The notes under the pieces: model-generated
The model's database searches: none
Seen by the model: only the letters and a program-made list of their open reading frames with translations
What the model was told of the DNA's origin: nothing
From: an uncultured Acholeplasmatales bacterium
GTDB taxonomy: Bacteria; Bacillota_I; Bacilli_A; Acholeplasmatales; Anaeroplasmataceae
DNA: 47,689 nucleotides
NCBI GenBank assembly: GCA_944323055.1
Contig: CALUQZ010000011.1
Span: forward strand, 1 to 47,689
Direction: 5' to 3'
Part shown: positions 35,407-43,316 of the stretch, in pieces
Layout of the letters: each line of letters opens with the position of its first letter
Numbering within the stretch: the stretch's first letter is position 1
Position numbers and translations under genes: made by a program

Positions 35407-36444
35407 ATGGTAGTAGGAATTATAGGAGCAGGAGCTTGTGGACTAGCAGCTGCTACTGTTTTAGAACAAGCTAAAATTAAATATATTATTTTAGAAAGAA
35501 ATAATAAACCAGGATCTAAAATATTAGCAAGTGGTAATGGTAAATGTAATATAATGAATATGGAAAATATGTCTTTAAATAAAGAATTAATTGCTTTTTT
35601 AAAAGCTAATTCTTGCCCTACTTATTTTGATTTAGAAGGTCGTGTTTATCCTCTTTCTAATAGCAGTAAAACTATCTTAAATGTTTTTTTAGATAATATT
35701 TCTAAAGAGAATTTAAAAACAAACGAATTAGTGACTAAAATTGTAAAAAAAGATAGTTGTTATATTGTTAATGATTATAAATTTGATAAGCTCATTTTAG
35801 CTACAGGTAGTAGCGCAAATATTGTCTTAAGCAAACAATCTTTATGTTATGATTACTTATCCTCTTTAAATATAAGATTAACTGAATTAAAGCCATCATT
35901 AGTTGGTTTTAAAGTTAAAGAAGATGTTTCCATATTAAAAAATAATCGTTTTAAAGTAGAAGTTAGTTTATATAATGATTCTAAGTTGATTGCTAAAGAA
36001 AATGGTGAAATCATTTTTAAAACTGATGGATTAAGTGGAATATGTGTGATGAATTTATCATATTATTACAATCATTTAAAAGAGTTAAAAGATCCGTATT
36101 TAAGAATAAATATCAATCCATCTTTTTCATACAATCAATTAAAATCATTAAAATATGCTTTTCCTGATAACACATATCTTTATTTTAAAGATAAAGATAT
36201 TCATAATCTAATATTACATATTAAAGATACTTATGATATTAAAGATGCACAAGTAATTTGTGGTGGGATAAGTAAAAATGATGTTAATATAGATTATTCT
36301 TTAAAACTAGATAAGAATATCTATGTTGGAGGCGAATTATTAGATGAAGATTTTCCTTGTGGTGGGTTTAATTTGTCACATGCTTTTAGGAGTGGATTTA
36401 TAATAGGAGAAAATATTAAAAATGAAATATATCATAGAATATAA
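35407..36444 (+). CDS. NAD(P)/FAD-dependent oxidoreductase, HI0933/YhiN (BaiN-like) family
   Basis: A flavoprotein of 345 residues. The N-terminal dinucleotide-binding motif GIIGAGACGLAAA is followed by the family's KILASGNGKCNIMN block, and the C-terminus has VICGGISKNDV and GGELLDEDFPCGGFNLSHAF, the segment that closes over FAD. It is shorter than usual (about 400), mainly in the middle substrate domain. Physiological substrate unknown; the name BaiN comes from a proposed bile-acid role in one relative and should not be taken as function here. TGGAG precedes the ATG. It overlaps the next flavoprotein gene by 23 bases. Confidence 0.85.
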   Translation: MVVGIIGAGACGLAAATVLEQAKIKYIILERNNKPGSKILASGNGKCNIMNMENMSLNKELIAFLKANSCPTYFDLEGRVYPLSNSSKTILNVFLDNISKENLKTNELVTKIVKKDSCYIVNDYKFDKLILATGSSANIVLSKQSLCYDYLSSLNIRLTELKPSLVGFKVKEDVSILKNNRFKVEVSLYNDSKLIAKENGEIIFKTDGLSGICVMNLSYYYNHLKELKDPYLRININPSFSYNQLKSLKYAFPDNTYLYFKDKDIHNLILHIKDTYDIKDAQVICGGISKNDVNIDYSLKLDKNIYVGGELLDEDFPCGGFNLSHAFRSGFIIGENIKNEIYHRI

Positions 36445-37969
36445 AGTAGAAGTAGGTCTTGATTTTAAAAATAATTTATTAAAGTTAACTAAGTTAAGTA
36501 GTAGAGAATTATTAAATTATAAAATACTTAGGGAATCTATAGATGCAAGAGATAAAACGAAAGTTTTATATAATTATTTATTAGAAATAGAGACAACTAA
36601 AAAAATAAATCCTAAACTAATTAGAAATATAGCTAAACCTTATGAAATTAAATATAAACAATATAGGCAAAAACATAGGCCTGTTATTGTGGGTTTTGGG
36701 CCGGCGGGTATTTTTGCTGCTTTATATTTAGCTAGGTGTCAAGCTAAACCGATTATTATTGAAAGAGGAGATAAGGTTAATATCAGGCAAGTTAAGGTCA
36801 GGGATTTCTTAGAAAATAAGATATTAGATGAAAATTCTAATGTGGTTTTTGGTGAGGGAGGTGCAGGAACTTTTTCAGATGGTAAATTACAAACTAACTT
36901 ATCTTCACCATATATTAAATTTATTCTTGAAGAGTTTGTTAAACACGGGGCTAATGAAGATATATTGACTTCTAATTATCCACATATTGGTACAGATATT
37001 TTAACTAAAGTAATTGCTAATATTAGACAAGAAATAGAAGAATTAGGTGGTAGTTTTTACTTTAATACTACCTTTATTGATTATAATAAATGTGATGATA
37101 TTGAGGTCATAACTGATAATGGTAAATTTTTAACATCACATTTAATTTTAGCTTTAGGTCATAGTGCCTATGATACAATTAAAATGTTAGCAAAAAAAGG
37201 TTTGAAAATAGAACCAAAACCATTTGCTATAGGGGTTAGAATAGAACATAAACAAAGTATGATTAACAAAAGTCAATATGGTAACTATGCTAATCTATTA
37301 CCACCAGCCAATTATAAATTAGTTTGCCATTTGAAAGAAAGATCTGTCTTTACTTTTTGTATGTGTCCAGGTGGTTATGTTTTGCCTAGTCAAAATGAAC
37401 ATAATACTATAGTTACTAATGGGATGAGTAACAATAAAAGAGAAGGAGAAAATAGTAATTCAGCATTATTAGTTGAAGTAAAGGTTAGTGATTATTATAA
37501 AGGTAATCCACTAGATGGATTTACTTTTATAAAAGATATTGAAAGTAAAGCTTTTAACATAGCAAAAGACTATAGAGCTCCAGCTAATTTAGTAAAAGAG
37601 TTTCTAAATGATGAAGTAGCATTAGAAGAAAGAACAATTAAAACTACTTATCCTCATAAATTGATAATGACAGATTTAAATAAAGTATTACCAAGCTTTG
37701 TTATTAAATCATTAAAAGAAGCTTTACCGCTTTTAAATAATAAATTAGAAGGTTTTAGTTTTGCTGATGCTATTATGATAGCTTGTGAAACTAGAAGTTC
37801 ATGTCCTGTTAAATTTAAGAGAGATAATTTTATGTCTAGTGAAAATGGTTTATATGTAATTGGTGAAGGGAGTGGTTATGCTGGTGGCATTACATCATCA
37901 GCATTAGATGGATTAAAATGTGCAATAAGTATCATAAATGTGGAGCCAGCTATAAATAAATCAAGCTGA
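36422..37969 (+). CDS. FAD-dependent dehydrogenase (COG2509 family)
   Basis: A 515-residue flavoprotein of the uncharacterised COG2509 group. An N-terminal ~85-residue domain precedes the FAD-binding motif VIVGFGPAGIFAALYL (about residues 92-107), then ERGDKVNIRQ and the FGEGGAGTFSDGKLQT signature. The C-terminus has CETRSSCPVKF and YVIGEGSGYAGGITSSALDGL. No membrane segment. It is coupled to the preceding flavoprotein gene; the pair may act together, but the substrate is unknown. A weak hairpin spans the stop codon (CAGCT/AGCTG at 37947-37968) before a T run. Confidence 0.86.
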   Translation: MKYIIEYKVEVGLDFKNNLLKLTKLSSRELLNYKILRESIDARDKTKVLYNYLLEIETTKKINPKLIRNIAKPYEIKYKQYRQKHRPVIVGFGPAGIFAALYLARCQAKPIIIERGDKVNIRQVKVRDFLENKILDENSNVVFGEGGAGTFSDGKLQTNLSSPYIKFILEEFVKHGANEDILTSNYPHIGTDILTKVIANIRQEIEELGGSFYFNTTFIDYNKCDDIEVITDNGKFLTSHLILALGHSAYDTIKMLAKKGLKIEPKPFAIGVRIEHKQSMINKSQYGNYANLLPPANYKLVCHLKERSVFTFCMCPGGYVLPSQNEHNTIVTNGMSNNKREGENSNSALLVEVKVSDYYKGNPLDGFTFIKDIESKAFNIAKDYRAPANLVKEFLNDEVALEERTIKTTYPHKLIMTDLNKVLPSFVIKSLKEALPLLNNKLEGFSFADAIMIACETRSSCPVKFKRDNFMSSENGLYVIGEGSGYAGGITSSALDGLKCAISIINVEPAINKSS

Positions 37970-38010
37970 TTTTTAAAAAATATAAAAATGAATTTTATCC
38001 AAGCTTAAAA

Positions 38011-38055
38011 AACCTTAAAGCCAACTTTTTTTAAAAAAGTTTACACATTAAGGTT
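38011..38055. repeat. Nested inverted repeats beside the insertion element
   Basis: AACCTTAA (38011-38018) pairs with TTAAGGTT (38048-38055), and inside them AACTTTTTT (38023-38031) pairs with AAAAAAGTT (38033-38041). It lies in the 37970-38090 gap between the flavoprotein gene and the insertion element. It may be a degenerate terminator; nothing else is seen in this gap. Confidence 0.5.
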
Positions 38056-38090
38056 GAAATAGTTTTTGTATATATCTTGATCTTTGAAAA

Positions 38091-38103
38091 TTTTATATGG
38101 TTA
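38091..38103. repeat. 13-base inverted repeat joining the IS end and its leader
   Basis: TTTTATATGGTTA here is the exact reverse complement of 39390-39402. The left copy includes the transposase stop codon; the right copy is in the noncoding leader. It could be a subterminal inverted repeat or a guide in the leader RNA matching its own element end. Confidence 0.6.
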
Positions 38104-39273
38104 ATTTTGTGGAGTATATGCTTTATTGTTTTTTAATACTGAATATATAACCCTTACTAATTTCTTCTCAATATGTCCAAGTATGACATAGAAGTGTTTT
38201 CCTTCTGATTTCTTTTTGTTATAGTATGCACTAAACATACTATCATGTTTCCAGCATACCTTAGCTACTTGCCATAATGCATATCTAAGATATTTAGAAC
38301 CTTTTTTAGATATTCTATGGCTAGTTGCTTTAAACTTGCCAGATTCATAAACCTCTATGTCTAATCCGGCATAAGAAATTAAGTGTTCTGCATTTTTAAA
38401 TCTAGTGATATCGCCAATTTCACCTAGAATAATACCTGCAGTAATAGAACCGACACCTTTAATCGAAGTTATTTTGGTATCTAATAATTCGATGTATTTA
38501 TTAATCATTTGTATATATGCTTTATTCTTTTCATCTAAGAACTTTAAAGTTTTAATTGCTTGTTCTAAAGAAAAAGAAAGATATGGAGAATCATTACCAA
38601 TTGAATTTTTAGCAGCTAAAATAACACTTTCAGCTGTAGTTTTACATTTGCCATGAATAAGTCTTTTAATGGTATTTAAATGTGCTTTAGAAAGCTTAGA
38701 AGGGCTAGGGTACTTTTCTATTATATTTAAAGCAGTACCTTGATAAATGTTTGAAAAAAGGGTTAAAAACTCAGGAAAAAGTTGTGTTAAGATACGATGA
38801 TATGTAATTTTAGCCTGTCTAAGCTCTTCAATGACTTTAAATCTTTCTCTAGATAGTGACTTTAAAGACTCAGTGTGGTATGATTTAAGTGTATAGGGTT
38901 TGAAATCTGATTCATTATCTTTAAGATAATTACAAATGGCGAGGGAGTCTAAATTGTCGGTTTTAGGTGTATGCACCTTTTTAGATTTCTTGTACATATT
39001 GGTTAATAAAGGATTAATAATGGTTACACTATAATTAAGTTTAAGAAGATAGAAAACCAAATTTAAATGATAAAATCCAGTTGATTCTAATCCTATACGA
39101 ACTTGATTATCATTACAAACTCCACAGAACTCTTTTATAGATTCGTGGAGTTTTTTGTAACCTTGTTGATCATTTGAAACCGTAATAGAACGTTTTTTAA
39201 ATTGTTTACCGCTAGATGAAATAATATTAAAATCATGTTTATCACTAGCTACATCAATTCCAACATATAACAT
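38101..39273 (-). CDS. IS110-family DEDD transposase (RNA-guided recombinase type)
   Basis: A 390-residue recombinase. The N-terminal RuvC-like DEDD domain shows D7 in YVGIDVASDKHD, E63 in GLESTGFYH, and D106 and D109 in KTDNLDSLA. The C-terminal Transposase_20 domain (about 260-345) contains SIKGVGSITAGIILGEIGDI and the region with the family's catalytic Ser (ISYAGLDIEVYESGKF, SKKGSKYLRYALW). The ATG at 39273 has GGAGG 8 bases before it; the TTG at 39288 overlaps that site and is rejected. The frame is intact, so the element may be active. IS110 relatives (IS621) use a noncoding bridge RNA to choose donor and target DNA. Confidence 0.93.
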   Translation of the reverse strand: MLYVGIDVASDKHDFNIISSSGKQFKKRSITVSNDQQGYKKLHESIKEFCGVCNDNQVRIGLESTGFYHLNLVFYLLKLNYSVTIINPLLTNMYKKSKKVHTPKTDNLDSLAICNYLKDNESDFKPYTLKSYHTESLKSLSRERFKVIEELRQAKITYHRILTQLFPEFLTLFSNIYQGTALNIIEKYPSPSKLSKAHLNTIKRLIHGKCKTTAESVILAAKNSIGNDSPYLSFSLEQAIKTLKFLDEKNKAYIQMINKYIELLDTKITSIKGVGSITAGIILGEIGDITRFKNAEHLISYAGLDIEVYESGKFKATSHRISKKGSKYLRYALWQVAKVCWKHDSMFSAYYNKKKSEGKHFYVILGHIEKKLVRVIYSVLKNNKAYTPQN

Positions 39274-39289
39274 AATAAAAACCTCCAAA

Positions 39290-39490
39290 TAAATACTAAA
39301 GCACGGGTGCTAATCTACAGAATCTTCTCTAAAATGTAACCTAGTTCTTTATAACCAGACAACCTATAAAGGAAGCTGTAACCAGCTAATAACCATATAA
39401 AAGAAAAGACTGTAGCTGAATCATCCACAAACCAGAGAACTAATTTAAATTAGAACCTGTAGGTGAAAATTATGAAACAGACTACAGTGC
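39290..39490 (-). ncRNA. Putative bridge RNA region of the IS110 element
   Basis: About 200 noncoding bases lie upstream of the transposase, where IS110-group elements encode their bridge RNA. Read on the minus strand it can form several helices: CTACAG (39462-39457) with CTGTAG (39320-39315) as a long-range closing stem, CTTTATA (39371-39365) with TATAAAG (39353-39347) around an 11-base loop, and an AGCTG/CAGCT hairpin (39387-39374). Between them the RNA holds CTACAGT and, 6 bases later, TTTTATATGGTTA, complementary to the two element ends in the order expected for a circular end-to-end junction. A TGG-TATAAT box on the minus strand at 39507-39499 could drive it. Confidence 0.5.
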
Positions 39491-39491
39491 T

Positions 39492-39518
39492 TCATTAAAT
39501 TATACCATCATTTAATGA
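39492..39518. repeat. Inverted repeat next to the IS right edge
   Basis: TCATTAAAT (39492-39500) pairs with ATTTAATGA (39510-39518) around a 9-base spacer. A second overlapping palindrome, CATCATT-T-AATGATG, covers 39506-39520. These may belong to the original GH4 upstream region or have been part of the insertion target. Confidence 0.5.
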
Positions 39519-39571
39519 TGATATATAAGTTATGTTGTACTCATAACTATAAAAAACTTATGGAATGGAGT

Positions 39572-39604
39572 TAGTATAATTAAAAGTACAATTTAATTAT
39601 ACTA
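39572..39604. promoter_or_regulatory. Perfect inverted repeat (operator candidate) before the GH4 gene
   Basis: TAGTATAATTAAA (39572-39584) and TTTAATTATACTA (39592-39604) are exact reverse complements around AGTACAA. The left arm contains a TATAAT (39575-39580) that could be the -10, so a dimeric repressor bound here would block the promoter; in RNA it would form a 13-base hairpin just before the start codon. No -35 is visible 16-18 bases upstream, and there is no Shine-Dalgarno other than TAGGA. Confidence 0.55.
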
Positions 39605-39612
39605 GGAAAAAA

Positions 39613-41007
39613 ATGAAAATTAAGATTGCTTACTTAGGCGGCGGCTCAAAAATGTGGGCTAGAGTATTTATGAATGATTTAGCTTTATCAGATGATTTAG
39701 GTGGTGAAATTGCTTTATATGATATTGATAATGAAGCAGCTTTACGGAATAAAGAAATAGGAAATAGAATAAATTTATTAGCAGAGGCTAAATCTAAATT
39801 TGAATATGAAGTATATCCTAACATTGAAGATGCTTTAAGAGGAGCTGATTTTGTTGTAATTTCAATTTTGCCAGGAACATTTAAAGAAATGGAATCTGAT
39901 GTGCATGCTCCTGAAGAGTTAAAAATATTGCAAAGTGTCGGTGATACTGCTGGTCCTGGTGGGGTACTTCGTGCTATGCGAACAGTTCCGATTTATGAAT
40001 ATTTTGCTAAAAAAATTAAAGAATGTTGTCCGCAAGCGTGGGTTATTAACTTTACAAATCCGATGAGTGTTTGCGTACAAACATTATATGACGTTTTTCC
40101 GGATATTAAAGCTTTTGGCTGTTGTCATGAAGTTTTTCATGCTCAAGAATTCTTATGTTTAGTTTTAGCTAAAACTAAAGGCATTAAAGCAACTAGACAT
40201 GATATTTATACTGATGCTTCTGGAGTTAATCACTTTACATGGATTACAGAAGCTAAATATCATAATATTGATTTACTAAGTTTAATTGATGAATTTGCGG
40301 ATAAATATTATGAAAAAGGTTATTATGAAGGTGGAAGTAGATATCAGTTTAAATATGACACTTTTGCTTATGGTAATAAAGTTAAAATGGATTTATATAG
40401 GCGTTATAAAACTTTAGCTGCTGCTGGCGATAGGCATTTAGTTGAATTTGTAGATAGGGCTTGGTATTTAAAAGATAAAAGAATGGTAAAAAAATATGCC
40501 TATGGTTTAACTACAGTAAATTATAGAGAACAAGAACAAAAAAGAAAAATAGAAGAAAGTATTTTATTAGCTAATGGTACTAAGCCTATTTCTTTAGAAA
40601 AATCAAGTGAAGAGGCTGTTGATCTAATTAAGGCTATATTAGGATTTAAACCTATTATATCTAATGTTAATATGCCTAATAATGGTCAAATGAAAGGTAT
40701 AAGAGAAGGAGCTATAGTAGAGACAAACTGTATATTTACTAATGATATGGTAAAACCAGTTGTTGCTAAAGAATTAAATTCTGATGTTTTAGCTTTAGTT
40801 TCTAGAGCTAGCTTAAATATAGATGCTACATATTATGGCATTAAAGAACGTGATTTTCAAAAGCTATTTAATGCTTTTTGTAATCAAGCTCTTTGTGCAG
40901 GAATTGATAGAGATAAGTTAAGAGAATTGTTTATTAAAATGGTTAATAATACTAAAGATTATTTAGTTCAATACTATGATTTAACTAAATTAAATAGTAT
41001 TTATTAA
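39613..41007 (+). CDS. GH4 family glycosidase, alpha-galacturonidase (LplD) type
   Basis: An NAD+- and Mn2+-dependent glycosidase of family 4, which cleaves by an oxidation-elimination route. The 464-residue protein has the N-terminal Rossmann motif YLGGGSKMWARVF, FTNPMSVCVQTLYD, and the metal/substrate signature CHEV at residues 171-174. In this family CHEV marks alpha-galacturonidases, whereas CHSV marks alpha-galactosidases and CDMP or CNVP mark phospho-glucosidases. NHFTWI follows near residue 200. This suggests release of galacturonate from pectin-derived oligomers in the cytosol. No transporter or uronate pathway gene lies beside it; the IS110 element sits just upstream and may have separated it from former neighbours. 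Confidence 0.88.
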   Translation: MKIKIAYLGGGSKMWARVFMNDLALSDDLGGEIALYDIDNEAALRNKEIGNRINLLAEAKSKFEYEVYPNIEDALRGADFVVISILPGTFKEMESDVHAPEELKILQSVGDTAGPGGVLRAMRTVPIYEYFAKKIKECCPQAWVINFTNPMSVCVQTLYDVFPDIKAFGCCHEVFHAQEFLCLVLAKTKGIKATRHDIYTDASGVNHFTWITEAKYHNIDLLSLIDEFADKYYEKGYYEGGSRYQFKYDTFAYGNKVKMDLYRRYKTLAAAGDRHLVEFVDRAWYLKDKRMVKKYAYGLTTVNYREQEQKRKIEESILLANGTKPISLEKSSEEAVDLIKAILGFKPIISNVNMPNNGQMKGIREGAIVETNCIFTNDMVKPVVAKELNSDVLALVSRASLNIDATYYGIKERDFQKLFNAFCNQALCAGIDRDKLRELFIKMVNNTKDYLVQYYDLTKLNSIY

Positions 41008-41028
41008 AAAAATATATGATTTATTTTG

Positions 41029-41050
41029 GGATACCATTAGGTATCCTTTT
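41029..41050 (+). terminator. Intrinsic terminator of the GH4 gene
   Basis: Perfect 7-base stem GGATACC (41029-41035) with GGTATCC (41040-41046), ATTA loop, then TTTT. Confidence 0.75.
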
Positions 41051-41083
41051 GAATTTTTAAAGCGGTTTTATTAAAAAAAGTAA

Positions 41084-41130
41084 TTGACTTTCATTTCATT
41101 TTCATTATAATATTTAGCGTGCTAAATATT
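41084..41130 (+). promoter_or_regulatory. marR-ABC promoter with overlapping operator palindrome
   Basis: TTGACT (41084-41089) and TATAAT (41106-41111) are 16 bases apart. Starting in the -10, AATATTTAGC (41109-41118) and GCTAAATATT (41121-41130) form a perfect 10-base inverted repeat around GT. It ends one base before the GAAGGAGG ribosome-binding region of the regulator, the typical place for a self-acting MarR repressor. Confidence 0.8.
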
Positions 41131-41142
41131 GAAGGAGGTAAC

Positions 41143-41580
41143 ATGGATCAAATAGTTAAATTGATAAAAATTTTAAGTAATCAAATTGATGTAAAAACAC
41201 AATTATTAATAGGTAATAATACTATTACAAGTACACAAGTAAGAATGTTACATTATCTATATCATCATGATTGTAAAAATCAAAAACAGTTATGTGAAAC
41301 ATTTAAGCTTTCTAGTCCTACTGTAAATGGCATATTAGATAGATTAGAAAAAAATGGCTATATTATAAGAGAAAAATTAGTTGATAAGAGAAACAATAAA
41401 ATATTATTAACTGATAAAGCCTTACAAATCAATAAAACTTTTGAACAAGCTATCTTATATAATAATCAAATACTATCTAAAAATCTTACTGATGATGAAA
41501 AACAACAATTAACTTATTTGTTATCTAAATTATTAAACAATATTGAGGAGGACAACTATGATAAAAACTTTAGCAGCTAG
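41143..41580 (+). CDS. MarR-family transcriptional regulator
   Basis: A 145-residue winged-helix regulator. The HTH is seen in KNQKQLCETFKLSSPTVNGILDRLEKNG (about residues 47-74) and the wing in VDKRNNKILLTDKA. ATG 41143 has GAAGGAGG 4-11 bases before it; a GTG at 41119 lies in the operator centre and is rejected. The gene ends 23 bases inside the first ABC gene. It most likely represses its own operon through the palindrome in the promoter and is released by a compound exported by the pump (inference from family behaviour). Confidence 0.92.
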   Translation: MDQIVKLIKILSNQIDVKTQLLIGNNTITSTQVRMLHYLYHHDCKNQKQLCETFKLSSPTVNGILDRLEKNGYIIREKLVDKRNNKILLTDKALQINKTFEQAILYNNQILSKNLTDDEKQQLTYLLSKLLNNIEEDNYDKNFSS

Positions 41581-43315
41581 TGTTAGAGAATATAAAAAAT
41601 ACGCTATTTTATCACCTATATTTGTCGTATTAGAAGTAGTTTTTGAAGTATTAATACCATATGTAATGTCTATAATGTTAGATGAGGGTATTCAAAAGGC
41701 TAATAACCGTTTAGTTTTAATTATTGGTTTAAGTATGACAGCTATGGCGATTGTATCTTTAATTTGTGGTATCTTATCTGGTAAGTTTGCTAGTACTGCT
41801 AGTGCTGGATTTGCTAAAAATTTAAGGCATGATATGTATGCTAAAATACAAACTTATTCATTTAGTAATATTGATGATTTTTCAACTGCTTCGTTAGTAA
41901 CTAGATTAACAACAGATGTTACAAACGTTGAACTATCATTTCAAATGATAATCAGAATAGTTATTAGAGCACCATTTATGTTGATTTTTGCTTTTATAAT
42001 GGCAATGACTATTAATTGGCAAATGGGATTAATCTTTTTAGCAGCAATACCTTTTTTAGGAATAACTTTATTTGTTTTAATGAGTAGATCTTTTAAACCT
42101 TTCTCTAAACTATTTAAACAATATGATGTTTTAAATCGTGATGTTGAAGAAAACTTAATCGGTATTAGAACAGTTAAAAGTTTTGTAAAAGAAGATGATG
42201 AATTTAAAAAGTTTAGTGAAGCAAGTCAAGGTTTAAAGACTTTTGCAAGTAAAGCAGAACAAGTTTTGGCTTGGAATATGCCTATAGTTCAATTTACTGT
42301 ATACGCATGTTTAATTTTAATTGCTTGGTTTGGGGCAACTTTTATAGTTAAAGGTTATCAAATAAATGGTCAAACTCTTTATATGACAACAGGTGATTTA
42401 ACGTCATATTTTAGTTATGTTATGCAAATATTAATGAGTTTAATGATGATTTCTAATATTTTTGTTATGATTACAATGTCTATGACTAGTGCTAGAAGAA
42501 TTGTTGAAGTATTAAAGGTAAATCCGGATATTACAAATCCTAAAAACCCAGTATTTGAAGTTAAAAACGGGGATATTGATTTTGATAATGTCAATTTTAA
42601 ATATAACAAAAATGCACAAATATTTAATATAAGTGATTGTAATGTGCACATAAAATCAGGCCAAGTGATAGGTATTATTGGTGGTACAGGTTCTGGTAAG
42701 TCTAGTTTTGTTCAACTTATTCCGCGTCTATATGATACTACAGAAGGAAGCATTAAAGTTGGGGGAATAGATGTTAGAAATTATGATATTGAAACTTTAA
42801 GAAATAGTGTAGCTTATGTCTTGCAAAAAAATATTTTATTTACAGGTACTGTTAGAGATAACTTAAAATGGGGTAATGAAGATGCTAGTGATGAGGATTT
42901 AGTAAGAGTTACTAAACAAGCTCAAGCTTATGATTTTGTTATGTCATTCCCTGGTGGTTTTGATTATGATTTAGGTCAAGGTGGTGTCAATGTATCTGGT
43001 GGACAAAGACAAAGATTGTGTATTGCGCGTGCATTACTCAAGAATCCTAAAATATTAATTTTAGATGACTCTACTTCAGCAGTTGATACGAAAACGGATG
43101 CTAATATTAGAGAATCATTAAAAGTAACAGCCCCAGAAGTAACTAAAATTATCATTTCACAAAGAGTATCATCAGTAGAAAATTCCGATTTAATTTTAGT
43201 TTTTGATGATGGAAAAATTATTGGTCAAGGTAAACACGAAGAGTTATTAGAGACTTGCCCAATTTATAAAGAAATCGATGAATTACAAAAGAAAGGTAAA
43301 GAAGAGGAGGTATAA
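41558..43315 (+). CDS. Heterodimeric ABC exporter subunit with degenerate ATP site
   Basis: A 585-residue half-transporter: an N-terminal six-helix membrane domain (about 15-315) and a nucleotide-binding domain. Walker A is GGTGSGKS (375-382) and the signature VSGGQRQR is intact, but the residue after Walker B is D504 instead of Glu (LDDSTSAVD) and the switch His is Q535 (SQRVSS). Such a subunit pairs with a catalytically normal partner, as in TM287/288, LmrCD and BmrCD. The partner starts 2 bases downstream. ATG 41558 follows GAGGAGG. Likely a multidrug or lipid exporter under the MarR gene. Confidence 0.94.
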   Translation: MIKTLAASVREYKKYAILSPIFVVLEVVFEVLIPYVMSIMLDEGIQKANNRLVLIIGLSMTAMAIVSLICGILSGKFASTASAGFAKNLRHDMYAKIQTYSFSNIDDFSTASLVTRLTTDVTNVELSFQMIIRIVIRAPFMLIFAFIMAMTINWQMGLIFLAAIPFLGITLFVLMSRSFKPFSKLFKQYDVLNRDVEENLIGIRTVKSFVKEDDEFKKFSEASQGLKTFASKAEQVLAWNMPIVQFTVYACLILIAWFGATFIVKGYQINGQTLYMTTGDLTSYFSYVMQILMSLMMISNIFVMITMSMTSARRIVEVLKVNPDITNPKNPVFEVKNGDIDFDNVNFKYNKNAQIFNISDCNVHIKSGQVIGIIGGTGSGKSSFVQLIPRLYDTTEGSIKVGGIDVRNYDIETLRNSVAYVLQKNILFTGTVRDNLKWGNEDASDEDLVRVTKQAQAYDFVMSFPGGFDYDLGQGGVNVSGGQRQRLCIARALLKNPKILILDDSTSAVDTKTDANIRESLKVTAPEVTKIIISQRVSSVENSDLILVFDDGKIIGQGKHEELLETCPIYKEIDELQKKGKEEEV

Positions 43316-43316
43316 T

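Larger units (their letters stand above)
38088..39491 (-). mobile_element. IS110-family insertion sequence (ends approximate)
   Basis: It contains one DEDD transposase gene on the minus strand and a ~200-base noncoding leader. The ends are inferred: a leader block is complementary to 38091-38103 (just after the transposase stop) and to 39482-39488, so the element should extend slightly past both, giving about 1.4 kb, typical for the family. IS110 elements lack terminal inverted repeats and give no obvious target duplication, so exact borders need a comparison with an empty site. It sits in an intergenic gap and breaks no gene. Confidence 0.75.

Noticed and set aside
38011-38055. Nested inverted repeats as true terminal repeats of the IS
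   Set aside because: No matching copy at the other end; IS110 elements lack such terminal repeats. Better explained as a weak terminator or chance AT-rich palindrome.
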